Source: an uncultured Collinsella sp. (lineage in GTDB: Bacteria > Actinomycetota > Coriobacteriia > Coriobacteriales > Coriobacteriaceae). From it: a stretch of DNA of 11,432 bases. Shown in pieces: positions 1 through 5,763 of this stretch. Every line of letters starts with the position of its first letter. The first letter of the stretch is position 1. Location: NCBI GenBank assembly GCA_902489225.1, contig CABTZA010000045.1, positions 1 through 11,432 of the forward strand, in the 5' to 3' direction. A program made the position numbers and the translations under genes. The notes under the pieces are model-generated. The model made no database searches. It was not told the origin of the DNA and saw only the letters and a program-made list of their open reading frames with translations.

Positions 1-348
1 CAACGTCATGGCGCCGCGGGCAATATCGGAGGCCGTCACACCAAAGACCGTCTTGCAATCGTTAGTTCCCAGCATAATAACGATCGCATCCAGCGGCTTA
101 TGGGCCTCGAGCAGCATCGGCAGCGCGCGGATGCCGTTAAGATTGGTATCCAGATGGCACATGTCGTCGCGTACCGTCGTGCGGCCGTTGAGGCCTTCTT
201 CAATTACATGCCAGCCCTCGCCTAAGTCACGTTGGGCCACGCCGCACCAGCGCACATCCTGCGCATAGCGCACCGCGGTGCCGTCGCGCATGCCCGCCGG
301 ATCGTAACCATAGGTGTTGCTGTCGCCAAAGCATAGAACGTTTTTCAT
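1..348 (-). CDS. SGNH/GDSL-type hydrolase, 5' part only (runs off window)
   Basis: This is the first 116 codons of an esterase or lipase-like hydrolase of the SGNH/GDSL superfamily; the 3' end lies beyond the left edge. The N-terminus carries block I as FGDSNTYG (residues 7-14), with the nucleophile Ser10 and the usual Asn after it. GLNGRTT near residue 52 provides the block II Gly region, and MLGTND (residues 92-97) is block III with the oxyanion Asn. The block V Asp-x-x-His pair would lie in the missing part. The closest style is the arylesterase/acyl-CoA thioesterase-like SGNH group (GDSN-TYG start, GLNGRTT). The start ATG at 346-348 follows a GAGGGG ribosome binding site. There is no signal peptide, so the enzyme is probably cytoplasmic. 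The substrate cannot be told. A terminator separates it from the PARG-like gene upstream, so it is probably transcribed on its own. Confidence 0.88.
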   Translation of the reverse strand, partial: MKNVLCFGDSNTYGYDPAGMRDGTAVRYAQDVRWCGVAQRDLGEGWHVIEEGLNGRTTVRDDMCHLDTNLNGIRALPMLLEAHKPLDAIVIMLGTNDCKTVFGVTASDIARGAMTL

Positions 349-365
349 CGTAAGCCCCTCGCTCA

Positions 366-400
366 GTAAAAAGCCGACGGAAGCAGCCTCTCCCGTCGGC
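366..400 (-). terminator. Intrinsic terminator after the PARG-like gene
   Basis: An 8-bp GC-rich stem pairs 373-380 with 393-400 around a 12-nt loop. On the minus strand a run of T (complement of 368-372) follows it. It lies 27 bases past the stop of the gene at 427-1542 and just before the SGNH hydrolase start. Confidence 0.85.
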
Positions 401-426
401 TCGGCCTATCTGTCAGCACGTACCGA

Positions 427-1542
427 TTACAGGTACTTGCGCCAATCGTCCTCGTCCTCATCATCCTCGGTAGCAGCCTGGGCCTGCTCGGCGGCGCGAG
501 CTGCCGCAGCGCGAGCGGCAACCTGGGCATAGGACTCCTCGTTGCGCTCGGGGAAGTTTGCCAGCACGTGCTCGAACTTGGCAAAATCCTCATCCCAGCG
601 CGTAGAAGGCACGGCAAAGGAGACCTGCTTGACCTTAAAGTCGCCCGACGCGAGCTCCTTGCGGAAGAGCTCGGCCACGGTCTCTGCGTCAAAGCCGTTG
701 TTGTCGCAGCCCCAAGCGCCCAGCACGAGCTTCTCGCGACCCAGCTCGTCGCAGATGGCAAGCACAAAGCGAATGCGGTCGCGCAGGGCATCCAGCAGAG
801 CATCGTCGCTCACGCGATACTCCTGGCGGGCGCGCTTGACGTTGGGCGCGGCGGCCACGATCACGTCGGCGTATGCATGCACGTGGTTGCGGTCGAAGCG
901 CACCGCAGGCACCACCAGCGCACGGTTTCGGTAAAGCTCGCAGTTGATGTTGCGGCGACGGTTCTCGCCGTACCATTTGCGCTGCTTATCGAGAACGTTG
1001 TACAGATACGAATCGGCGCACAGCGTGGCCTCCTGGCCCAGATAACCCTGAATATAGCCACCGCCCGGGTTGGTGAACGAGGCAAAGGCGAGCACGGCCA
1101 TGTCGCAGAACTGCGCATAGCCACGACCGTTGTCCAGGATGGCCTGCGTGGCGGAGGCATCGAGCACGGTGACCTCGGGCAGAACCGGAGCGGGCTCCTC
1201 AGCAGGCGCGGACTCAGCTTCGGCGATTTCCTCGGCAGGCTCCTCGACGGGCTCGAGCGCTGCCTCGACCTCGGCAGCCTCCGCGCCCTCGACGTCCTCG
1301 GCAACCTGTTCTTCGGTGGCCACAGCACTCTGAACCTTGGCCTTCATCGCCGAGACAAAGCCGGCAGGCATACCGTCAAACTCGCGAACACCGGCAAGCG
1401 AACGCTCGATATCCTTGGCGCACGCTTCGGACACAGTTGCCACGTGACGCTCGGCGGCCTTGGCACGGGCCTCGCGCTTGGGATTGGGCTGACCCGCTCG
1501 GTTGGACCTGCGGTTACGGTTCCTGTTGTCGACGTCTGCCAT
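427..1542 (-). CDS. TIGR02452/DUF2263 family protein (microbial-type PARG, macrodomain-related)
   Basis: This 371-residue protein belongs to the microbial poly(ADP-ribose) glycohydrolase-like family, whose characterised members remove ADP-ribose from proteins. The core runs from about 125 to 330. It contains SFTNPGGGYIQG (155-166), the glycine-rich ADP-ribose loop, followed by QEATLCADSYLYNVL, and then VLGAWGCDNNGFD (273-285), the C-terminal signature of the family. The PARG signature is GGG-x(6-8)-QEE; here it reads GGG-x7-Q170-E171-A172, so the second Glu, catalytic in studied PARGs, is Ala. A basic head (residues 1-35, many Arg/Asn), an inserted Glu/Ala/Pro-rich stretch (about 75-122) and an acidic tail (DDEDEDD, 361-366) flank the fold. 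The start ATG follows AAAGGTGA at good distance. A possible -10 box (TATCAT, minus strand, 1590-1595) lies about 50 bases upstream. The family assignment is secure; activity is doubtful because of A172. It could be an ADP-ribose binder rather than an eraser. Confidence 0.9.
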   Translation of the reverse strand: MADVDNRNRNRRSNRAGQPNPKREARAKAAERHVATVSEACAKDIERSLAGVREFDGMPAGFVSAMKAKVQSAVATEEQVAEDVEGAEAAEVEAALEPVEEPAEEIAEAESAPAEEPAPVLPEVTVLDASATQAILDNGRGYAQFCDMAVLAFASFTNPGGGYIQGYLGQEATLCADSYLYNVLDKQRKWYGENRRRNINCELYRNRALVVPAVRFDRNHVHAYADVIVAAAPNVKRARQEYRVSDDALLDALRDRIRFVLAICDELGREKLVLGAWGCDNNGFDAETVAELFRKELASGDFKVKQVSFAVPSTRWDEDFAKFEHVLANFPERNEESYAQVAARAAAARAAEQAQAATEDDEDEDDWRKYL

Positions 1543-1608
1543 AAGTGGTCACCTTTCTCGGTCTCTGCCGCTATCGGCTTTTCCCATCCATGATACCCCG
1601 CCGCGTAC

Positions 1609-1634
1609 AAAAAAGACGGCCCCGAAGGACCGCC
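1609..1634 (-). terminator. Intrinsic terminator after the BI-1 family gene
   Basis: An 8-bp stem (1615-1622 with 1627-1634, including G-T pairs) closes a four-base TTCG loop on the minus strand. Six T (complement of 1609-1614) follow directly. It sits 46 bases past the stop of the gene at 1681-2376. Confidence 0.9.
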
Positions 1635-1680
1635 TTTCGCATCGATTTGCACGCACGGCAAGCACCGCCGCAATTCGCCA

Positions 1681-2376
1681 CTAGTCGCGACGGCCGAGGA
1701 TGTTCAGAATGCGCAGGAACACGTTGATAATATCCACGAACAGGTTAGAGGCCATAAGCACGGCGTTGGGCAGCGTAGGCGGCACCGTCGTGGCAACATA
1801 GGTGTCGTAGCCAATAAAGCCGGCGAACACCACGATCACGATCAGGTCGGTGATGGTCTGTGAGACGCCCATGAACATCAGCACGATCTCAACCAGAATA
1901 GTAGCGAGCAGAATGCCAAAACCGATGCCATATACGCGCTGGAAAAACTTGGGGAACGTCACGCCCAAGGCGCCAAAGACAAAGGTGATGGCGGCCGTGG
2001 CGATAAAGGCAGTGTTGATGGTGGGCAGGTCGTAGTTGGCAAGGCCAAACGACGCGGTCAGGCCAAAGGTGCTCGCAAAGATTACGTAGCCCACAAGGGA
2101 CAGGCCCACGGACTGCTTGCTGGCGGCGGCCGACATCATGACCATGCCGACGATGGTCAAAATAAATGAGCCAAAGACCAGCGGCAAAGCGGCGCCGCTC
2201 ATCATCATGCGCGCAAACGACATGGTGCTCGTAAAGTAAGCACCGACGCCCATGGCGCAAAAGCCCAAAAAGATCAGGGCAGACATGGCAAGATTATACG
2301 CACGCGGCGACATCTCCTTGGCACGGCTTGCGCCGGTTTCGATGGGGCCGTTCTGATAGCCCTGAATATCGTTCAT
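1681..2376 (-). CDS. Bax inhibitor-1 / YccA / YetJ family membrane protein
   Basis: This 231-residue integral membrane protein of the BI-1 (TMBIM) family has about seven hydrophobic segments (near 28-49, 61-82, 90-111, 119-140, 148-169, 176-197 and 205-226). The family signature GYDTYVA lies at 189-195. Asp191 in that motif and Asp215 in NLFVDIINVFL are 24 residues apart. That matches the D171/D195 pair of Bacillus subtilis YetJ, the pH-sensing di-aspartyl latch of a calcium leak channel. A similar calcium or ion leak role in the cytoplasmic membrane is therefore a fair inference, though the bacterial physiology is poorly known. The N-terminal 25 residues are polar and cytoplasmic. The start ATG is preceded by GAAAGGACG. 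A possible -10 box TACAAT (minus strand, 2432-2437) and a short palindrome lie upstream. A terminator follows, so it is probably a single-gene unit or read through from the small gene upstream. Confidence 0.92.
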   Translation of the reverse strand: MNDIQGYQNGPIETGASRAKEMSPRAYNLAMSALIFLGFCAMGVGAYFTSTMSFARMMMSGAALPLVFGSFILTIVGMVMMSAAASKQSVGLSLVGYVIFASTFGLTASFGLANYDLPTINTAFIATAAITFVFGALGVTFPKFFQRVYGIGFGILLATILVEIVLMFMGVSQTITDLIVIVVFAGFIGYDTYVATTVPPTLPNAVLMASNLFVDIINVFLRILNILGRRD

Positions 2377-2455
2377 AATTTCGTCCTTTCAAAAGCGCCG
2401 CGACAGCGCAGTAGCTGACAAGATTCCTGTCATTGTACCCGAATGCCGTACGTCC

Positions 2456-2794
2456 TTACCTACGGCGCTCGCCCTCAAGCGTACGATCAAAGGCCCAGAC
2501 CCACCAACGCATCACGTGTGCCTGCGAGCCGTCTGCCCGCTCGCGCGTCTGGTCCTCCAGATACAACTCGGTCGCGTGCCCGCCAAAACGCACCTTATAT
2601 GTTGCCGTACGGATGCCGTGGACCATCAGGCCAAACCCGGTGGTCGAGATAATTTCGTCGATCGTAAAACAACGGCCGTCGACCCAGCAGACGGTGACCG
2701 GCACGACCTGTCCGCCCGCGAGGATGCGGGCCACGACGTCCACATACTGCTTGTGCACGCGCCGAGTTTTGCCGTCTGTCTGTCGATATTCCAT
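2456..2794 (-). CDS. Small protein of unknown function (possibly DUF6504-like)
   Basis: This 112-residue soluble protein has no motif I recognise with certainty. It has an alternating beta-type pattern: PVTVCWVDGRCFTIDEII, GLMVHGIRTATYKVRF, HATELYLED, and a Trp-rich end (RWWVWAFDRTLEG) followed by Arg residues. The layout, a small beta-rich unit with a 'value-W-x-GR-x-hydrophobic-x-I' strand and a C-terminal Trp segment, loosely recalls actinobacterial DUF6504 proteins; I hold this weakly. The frame is open up to an ATG at 2879-2881. The extra codons are AT-rich and unlike the rest, and they contain a good promoter, so I place the start at 2792-2794. There AGGAGG ends only one base before the ATG, too close to serve as a normal ribosome binding site; see the leaderless promoter. 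It runs divergently from the phosphate transporter gene. Confidence 0.6.
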   Translation of the reverse strand: MEYRQTDGKTRRVHKQYVDVVARILAGGQVVPVTVCWVDGRCFTIDEIISTTGFGLMVHGIRTATYKVRFGGHATELYLEDQTRERADGSQAHVMRWWVWAFDRTLEGERRR

Positions 2795-2801
2795 GCCTCC
2801 T

Positions 2802-2831
2802 ATTATCGAACGCATGTTTGCATGTTGTAAA
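2802..2831 (-). promoter_or_regulatory. Candidate sigma70-type promoter giving a leaderless mRNA
   Basis: On the minus strand TTTACA (2826-2831) and GATAAT (2802-2807) are 18 bases apart. They match TTGACA/TATAAT at 4-5 and 5 of 6 positions. Seven bases separate the -10 box from the A of the ATG at 2794, so transcription would begin at or next to the start codon. A weaker alternative on the same strand lies upstream: TTGACC, 17 bases, TAACAC (about 2885-2913). Confidence 0.5.
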
Positions 2832-2982
2832 GCGAACAGACTGTGGTTTTGGAGTGTCGTAGTAATCGCACGTGTCCGCATGGCGTGTTAGCAAAAAGAA
2901 CACCCGCGGTCAACAGGGCTAATATTCAATTTTAGTGCCAAAAAGTTCACTTCTCCCATCAGAACTCGGTAAAGAGACCCGC

Positions 2983-3014
2983 AGGAGGTGATACGATTTA
3001 TCATGTTTTTGTAA
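2983..3014 (+). promoter_or_regulatory. Strong ribosome binding site with a three-codon leader ORF before pit
   Basis: AGGAGGTGAT (2983-2992) matches ten bases complementary to the usual 16S rRNA 3' end. The next ATG in reach (3003) reads Met-Phe-Leu-stop (TAA at 3012-3014). This mini-ORF is in frame with the transporter start at 3045 but closed 30 bases before it. It may be a leader peptide or a remnant of an older start; the sequence alone cannot decide. No convincing -35/-10 pair for the transporter was found between 2882 and 2983. Confidence 0.4.
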
Positions 3015-3044
3015 CGTGTCTGCAAACTTCGAGAAAGCCCATAT

Positions 3045-4094
3045 ATGGACGTAACGTTCTCAACCTTCCTCGGCCAAATTGTGTCGAACCCAGTCCTTGC
3101 CGTCACCGTGATCCTCGCGTTGGGCGCCATCTTCGTCAATGGATGGACCGACGCGCCCAACGCCATCGCGACCTGCGTCACTACGCGTTGCATGCCCGCC
3201 CGCGCCGCCATTCTCATGAGCGCCGCATTCAACTTCCTCGGCGTGCTCATCATGACGCACTTTAATGCGAGCGTCGCCAACACCATCTCACATATCGTCG
3301 ACTTTGGCGGAAACAGCACCATGGCGCTCGCCTGTCTGTGCGCGGCGCTGTTCTCCATCGTCGTCTACGGTGCCACAGCGTCGCGTTTTGGCATCCCCAC
3401 CTCGCAAAGCCACAGCCTTATCGCCGGCCTGACCGGTGCCGCTATCGCCCTCGGCGGCGCGAGCAGCGTCAACGTCCACGAGTGGATGAAGGTCATCTAC
3501 GGCCTGGCGCTCTCCATCGGCCTGGGCTTTGTCATGGGCTGGGTCCTGTGCAAACTCGTCTCGATTCTTTTCGCCGCCGCCAACAGGCGACGTGCCAATG
3601 TCTTCTTTAAATACGCTCAGATCGCGAGCGCCGCGGCCATGAGCTTTATGCACGGCGCGCAGGATGGACAGAAGTTCATCGGCGTGCTCTTTTTAGGCGT
3701 GGCCTTCGCCAGCGGCCAGACGAGCGTCGGCGATGCCGGCATCCCCATCTGGATTATGCTGCTGTGCTCGGCCACTATGGGTATCGGTACCAGCGTGGGC
3801 GGTGAGCGCATCATCAAGTCCGTCGGCCAGAGCATGGTTAAGCTCGAGAAGTATCAGGGCTTCTCCGCCGACCTCGCGGGCGCCGCGAACCTGCTGCTTG
3901 CCACCCTTACCGGCATCCCCGTGTCCTCCACACACATCAAGACCTGCGCCATCATGGGCGTCGGTGCCGTCAAGCGCCTCTCGGCCATCAACTTCGGAGT
4001 CGTCAAGGACATGATGTTCACCTGGTTCTTCACCTTCCCCGCCTGCGGACTCATCAGCTTTGTCATGGCCAAGCTGTTCATGATGTTCCTCTAA
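3045..4094 (+). CDS. pit: PiT family inorganic phosphate transporter
   Basis: This 349-residue polytopic membrane permease imports phosphate (as metal-phosphate) by cation symport and is the low-affinity route complementary to Pst. The PiT repeats are clear. NGWTDAPNAIAT (32-43) and GIPTSQSHSLIAGLTG (116-131) lie in the first half; FMHGAQDGQK (201-210) and GIPVSSTHIKTCAIMGVG (290-307) lie in the second. The paired Asn/Asp and Ser-Thr-His motifs are the phosphate and cation site. Around ten hydrophobic segments are spread over the chain, and a short basic cytoplasmic loop (NRRRANVFFKY) near 180-190 separates the halves. The length is near the lower end for bacterial PiT proteins. The start at 3045 has only a weak GAGAAAG site, while a far better site lies 50 bases upstream. 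A DUF47 accessory gene follows after 67 bases on the same strand. Confidence 0.95.
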   Translation: MDVTFSTFLGQIVSNPVLAVTVILALGAIFVNGWTDAPNAIATCVTTRCMPARAAILMSAAFNFLGVLIMTHFNASVANTISHIVDFGGNSTMALACLCAALFSIVVYGATASRFGIPTSQSHSLIAGLTGAAIALGGASSVNVHEWMKVIYGLALSIGLGFVMGWVLCKLVSILFAAANRRRANVFFKYAQIASAAAMSFMHGAQDGQKFIGVLFLGVAFASGQTSVGDAGIPIWIMLLCSATMGIGTSVGGERIIKSVGQSMVKLEKYQGFSADLAGAANLLLATLTGIPVSSTHIKTCAIMGVGAVKRLSAINFGVVKDMMFTWFFTFPACGLISFVMAKLFMMFL

Positions 4095-4161
4095 TCAAAC
4101 CGAACGTCCATCCGGACCGCAACACTTCGCCCACCCGTCTTCGCCTCGAAAGGACCCACCC

Positions 4162-4785
4162 ATGGCAAAGAAACCCGATTCGTTCTACTTTGACAACTAC
4201 GTCGCTTGCGCCGACCTCGCCGTCCAGGCCGCAGAGCTGCTCACCAAGATTTTTGAGAACTTCGATCCCGCGCAGATTCACGACATGCTCAATAAGATGC
4301 ATGCGATTGAGCATGCGGCAGACAAGAAGCACCACGAGCTCGAAGACGCCCTGCTCACCGCCTTTATCACCCCGCTCGAGCGCGAGGATCTGGATCTGAT
4401 GAGCTGCGCGCTCGACACCGTGCTCGACCGTATTGAGGGCGTCGTGCAGCGCGTCTACTTCACCAACATCCAGAGCATCCATCCCGACGCCATCGTCATC
4501 GCCCACAAGGTGACTGACGCCTGCCGCGCCATGAAAGACCTGATGGTCGAGCTGCCCAACTACCGCAAGTCCAAGACCCTGCGCGAACTCGTCATCCAGA
4601 TCAACACCATCGAGTCCGAAGCCGACGAGCTCTATATCAACGCCATGCGCAACCTGCACGTTAACGGCAAGGACCCGCTCGAGGTCATCGCCTGGCGTGA
4701 CGTGTACGCCTTCCTGGAGTACTGCGCTGACTGCTGTGAGAATGTGGCCGATGTTGTGGATTCGATTGTCATGAAGAACAGTTAA
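4162..4785 (+). CDS. DUF47 family PhoU-like protein, Pit accessory (TIGR00153 type)
   Basis: This 207-residue, all-helical cytoplasmic protein belongs to the DUF47/YkaA group, distant relatives of PhoU that are regularly encoded beside PiT transporters and thought to control their activity. Matching features are the N-terminal FYFDNYVACADLAVQAAELL, the EHAADKKHHELEDALLTAFITPLEREDL segment (around 49-76, the family core ending in the typical 'T-P-x-ExxD') and a second half repeating the pattern with ESEADELY (about 151-158). The C-terminus (YCADCCENVADVVDSIVMKN) is the usual closing helix and is rich in Cys. The ATG at 4162 has GAAAGGA eight bases before it. The gene follows pit by 67 bases with no terminator between, so they are most likely one operon. 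The order pit then DUF47 is the less common one, as the accessory gene often comes first. A long inverted repeat begins 5 bases past the stop. Confidence 0.93.
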   Translation: MAKKPDSFYFDNYVACADLAVQAAELLTKIFENFDPAQIHDMLNKMHAIEHAADKKHHELEDALLTAFITPLEREDLDLMSCALDTVLDRIEGVVQRVYFTNIQSIHPDAIVIAHKVTDACRAMKDLMVELPNYRKSKTLRELVIQINTIESEADELYINAMRNLHVNGKDPLEVIAWRDVYAFLEYCADCCENVADVVDSIVMKNS

Positions 4786-4790
4786 TTGGG

Positions 4791-4898
4791 GGTACGTGTC
4801 CCGGCGGCGAAGGGCCGGCACCTGTTTGCTTTCTCACTCCGGCTGCATGGCAGAGTCGTTCGAAAGTAAACAGGTGCCGGCCCTTCGCCTTACGTACC
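4791..4898. repeat. Long inverted repeat (28-bp arms plus outer 7-bp arms)
   Basis: The inner arms 4806-4833 and 4862-4889 are reverse complements over 28 bases with one mismatch, which would be a G-U pair in RNA. A 28-base loop (4834-4861) separates them. Outside, GGTACGT (4791-4797) and ACGTACC (4892-4898) form a second, perfect 7-base pair. ATTGGG occurs just outside on both sides (4785-4790 and 4902-4907), like a target duplication, although a third copy at 4966 weakens that reading. No T-run follows the hairpin on either strand, so it is not a standard intrinsic terminator. It may be a palindromic intergenic repeat or MITE-like element, and may still stabilise the 3' end of the pit mRNA. 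Confidence 0.85.
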
Positions 4899-4901
4899 AC
4901 C

Positions 4902-5012
4902 ATTGGGAACTTTGGCTGATACTTTGAAAGCGATGGGGCTTTTGTTGGCGGGGCCTTTGGACCCGATTGGGAACTTTGGGACCGCCTTAAACGTTTGGGT
5001 GGATGGGGCTTT
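4902..5012 (+). repeat. Imperfect direct duplication in C-poor intergenic DNA
   Basis: ATTGGGAACTTTGG occurs at 4902-4915 and 4966-4979. GATGGGGCTTT follows each copy, at 4932-4942 and 5002-5012. The two units are thus about 64-70 bases long and diverged in between. The stretch from 4786 to 5065 holds no gene I can support; besides the inverted repeat it contains only this duplication and several TTTGGG/TTTGGA motifs. Confidence 0.7.
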
Positions 5013-5065
5013 GGGTACCCTTTGTTTTACTTTGGATTGATTCGTTGAATTTGGAGGTCTTGGTT

Positions 5066-5596
5066 GTGAGTTATTTGGATCTGGCTCGTGGTCGGTATTC
5101 TTGTCGTTCGTTTGAGGACCGTTCTGTTGAGCAGGCTGTGGTGGATGCCATTGTTGAGGCTGGGCGGATTGCTCCTTCTGCTTGTAATAATCATCCTTCT
5201 CGTGTGATGGTGCTGGATACGCCTGAGCTTCTGGAGAAGGCTGCTGCTTGTCAGCCTCGGTTTGCTCGTGATGGATCTATCTTTGGCGCTCCGCTCATCT
5301 TCCTTATTTGTAGCGTTACCGAAGACGCTTGGGTGCGCCCGTATGACCAGATGAATTCCAGTGAAATCGATACGTCCATAGTGTGCGATCAGATGATGAT
5401 GGAGGCCACCGAGCAGGGCCTGGGAACGTGCTGGGTATGCCATTTTAAGCCTGAGGTGGCACAGGAGCAGTTCAATCTGCCCAAGGGCGTCTATCCCTAT
5501 CACATGCTTGTCTGTGGCTATCCTGCCGACCACATCGCCGACCCCGAGCATCGCGAGGCCCGTACCATTCCCCTCCCCAACTTCCTCCTCAAGTAG
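5066..5596 (+). CDS. Nitroreductase family protein
   Basis: This 176-residue FMN-dependent oxidoreductase belongs to the small nitroreductase family; such enzymes use NAD(P)H to reduce nitro compounds, quinones or other acceptors. The N-terminal YLDLARGRYSCRSFEDRSV carries the family's R-x-S-x-R FMN-phosphate motif. AGRIAPSACNNHPSRVMVLD is the next conserved block, with Cys in place of a more usual polar residue. The segment around D-x-S-I-V-C-D-Q-M-M-M-E-A with GLGTCWV is the central helix and FMN strand. GYPAD near the end is also typical. The start chosen is GTG at 5066, seven bases after GGAGGT (5053-5058). An in-frame ATG at 5003 would add a hydrophobic tail not seen in the family. The first 72 codons contain only two C-ending codons, whereas the last 40 are mostly C-ending, so the gene looks compositionally mosaic. 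The natural substrate is unknown. Confidence 0.9.
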   Translation: MSYLDLARGRYSCRSFEDRSVEQAVVDAIVEAGRIAPSACNNHPSRVMVLDTPELLEKAAACQPRFARDGSIFGAPLIFLICSVTEDAWVRPYDQMNSSEIDTSIVCDQMMMEATEQGLGTCWVCHFKPEVAQEQFNLPKGVYPYHMLVCGYPADHIADPEHREARTIPLPNFLLK

Positions 5597-5644
5597 TTTT
5601 TTGGCACATGCCCTAAAACCTACCTTTTACCGCTCACCCATTCG

Positions 5645-5682
5645 CCGAGTTCTGCGCCACAATGTGCAGGGCTCGGTTTTTT
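5645..5682 (+). terminator. Intrinsic terminator after the nitroreductase gene
   Basis: An 11-bp stem pairs 5645-5655 with 5666-5676 (two T-G pairs) around a 10-base loop. A run of six T (5677-5682) follows. It sits 48 bases past the stop at 5596. Confidence 0.88.
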
Positions 5683-5707
5683 ATGTTGCGCGCCCCTGCA
5701 CAGTCAT

Positions 5708-5734
5708 AAAAAAGGACCCGCAAGCTGCGGGTCC
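5708..5734 (-). terminator. Intrinsic terminator of the yggS-sepF-yggT-divIVA cluster
   Basis: A perfect 9-bp stem (5714-5722 with 5726-5734) has a three-base loop, and on the minus strand six T (complement of 5708-5713) follow. It lies 30 bases past the divIVA stop. On the plus strand the same stem is followed by TTTCT and may back up the nitroreductase terminator. Confidence 0.9.
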
Positions 5735-5763
5735 TTTCTAGGCACTAAATTGTAGGCCGAATG

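Noticed and set aside
568..1593. Long open frame (341 codons) on the plus strand opposite the PARG-like gene
   Set aside because: It is antisense to a gene with clear family motifs and its translation shows no recognisable domain; long antisense frames are expected in GC-rich DNA.
2795..2881. ATG at 2881 as the start of the small unknown gene
   Set aside because: The added codons are AT-rich and atypical, no ribosome site precedes it, and the stretch carries a better explanation as promoter.
2945..2965. Possible PHO box (GTTCACTTC) upstream of pit
   Set aside because: Only one half-site is visible; the second direct repeat at an 11-base step does not match, so PhoP binding cannot be claimed.
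4078..4821. 247-codon minus-strand open frame opposite the DUF47 gene
   Set aside because: It is antisense to a clear family member and begins inside the inverted repeat.
4806..4889. Reading the long inverted repeat as an ordinary intrinsic terminator
   Set aside because: There is no T-run after either arm, and the stem and loop are far longer than typical terminators.
5003..5065. Upstream ATG at 5003 as the nitroreductase start
   Set aside because: It would add a hydrophobic segment unlike the family, has no ribosome site, and lies in repeat DNA; GTG at 5066 has GGAGGT at seven bases.
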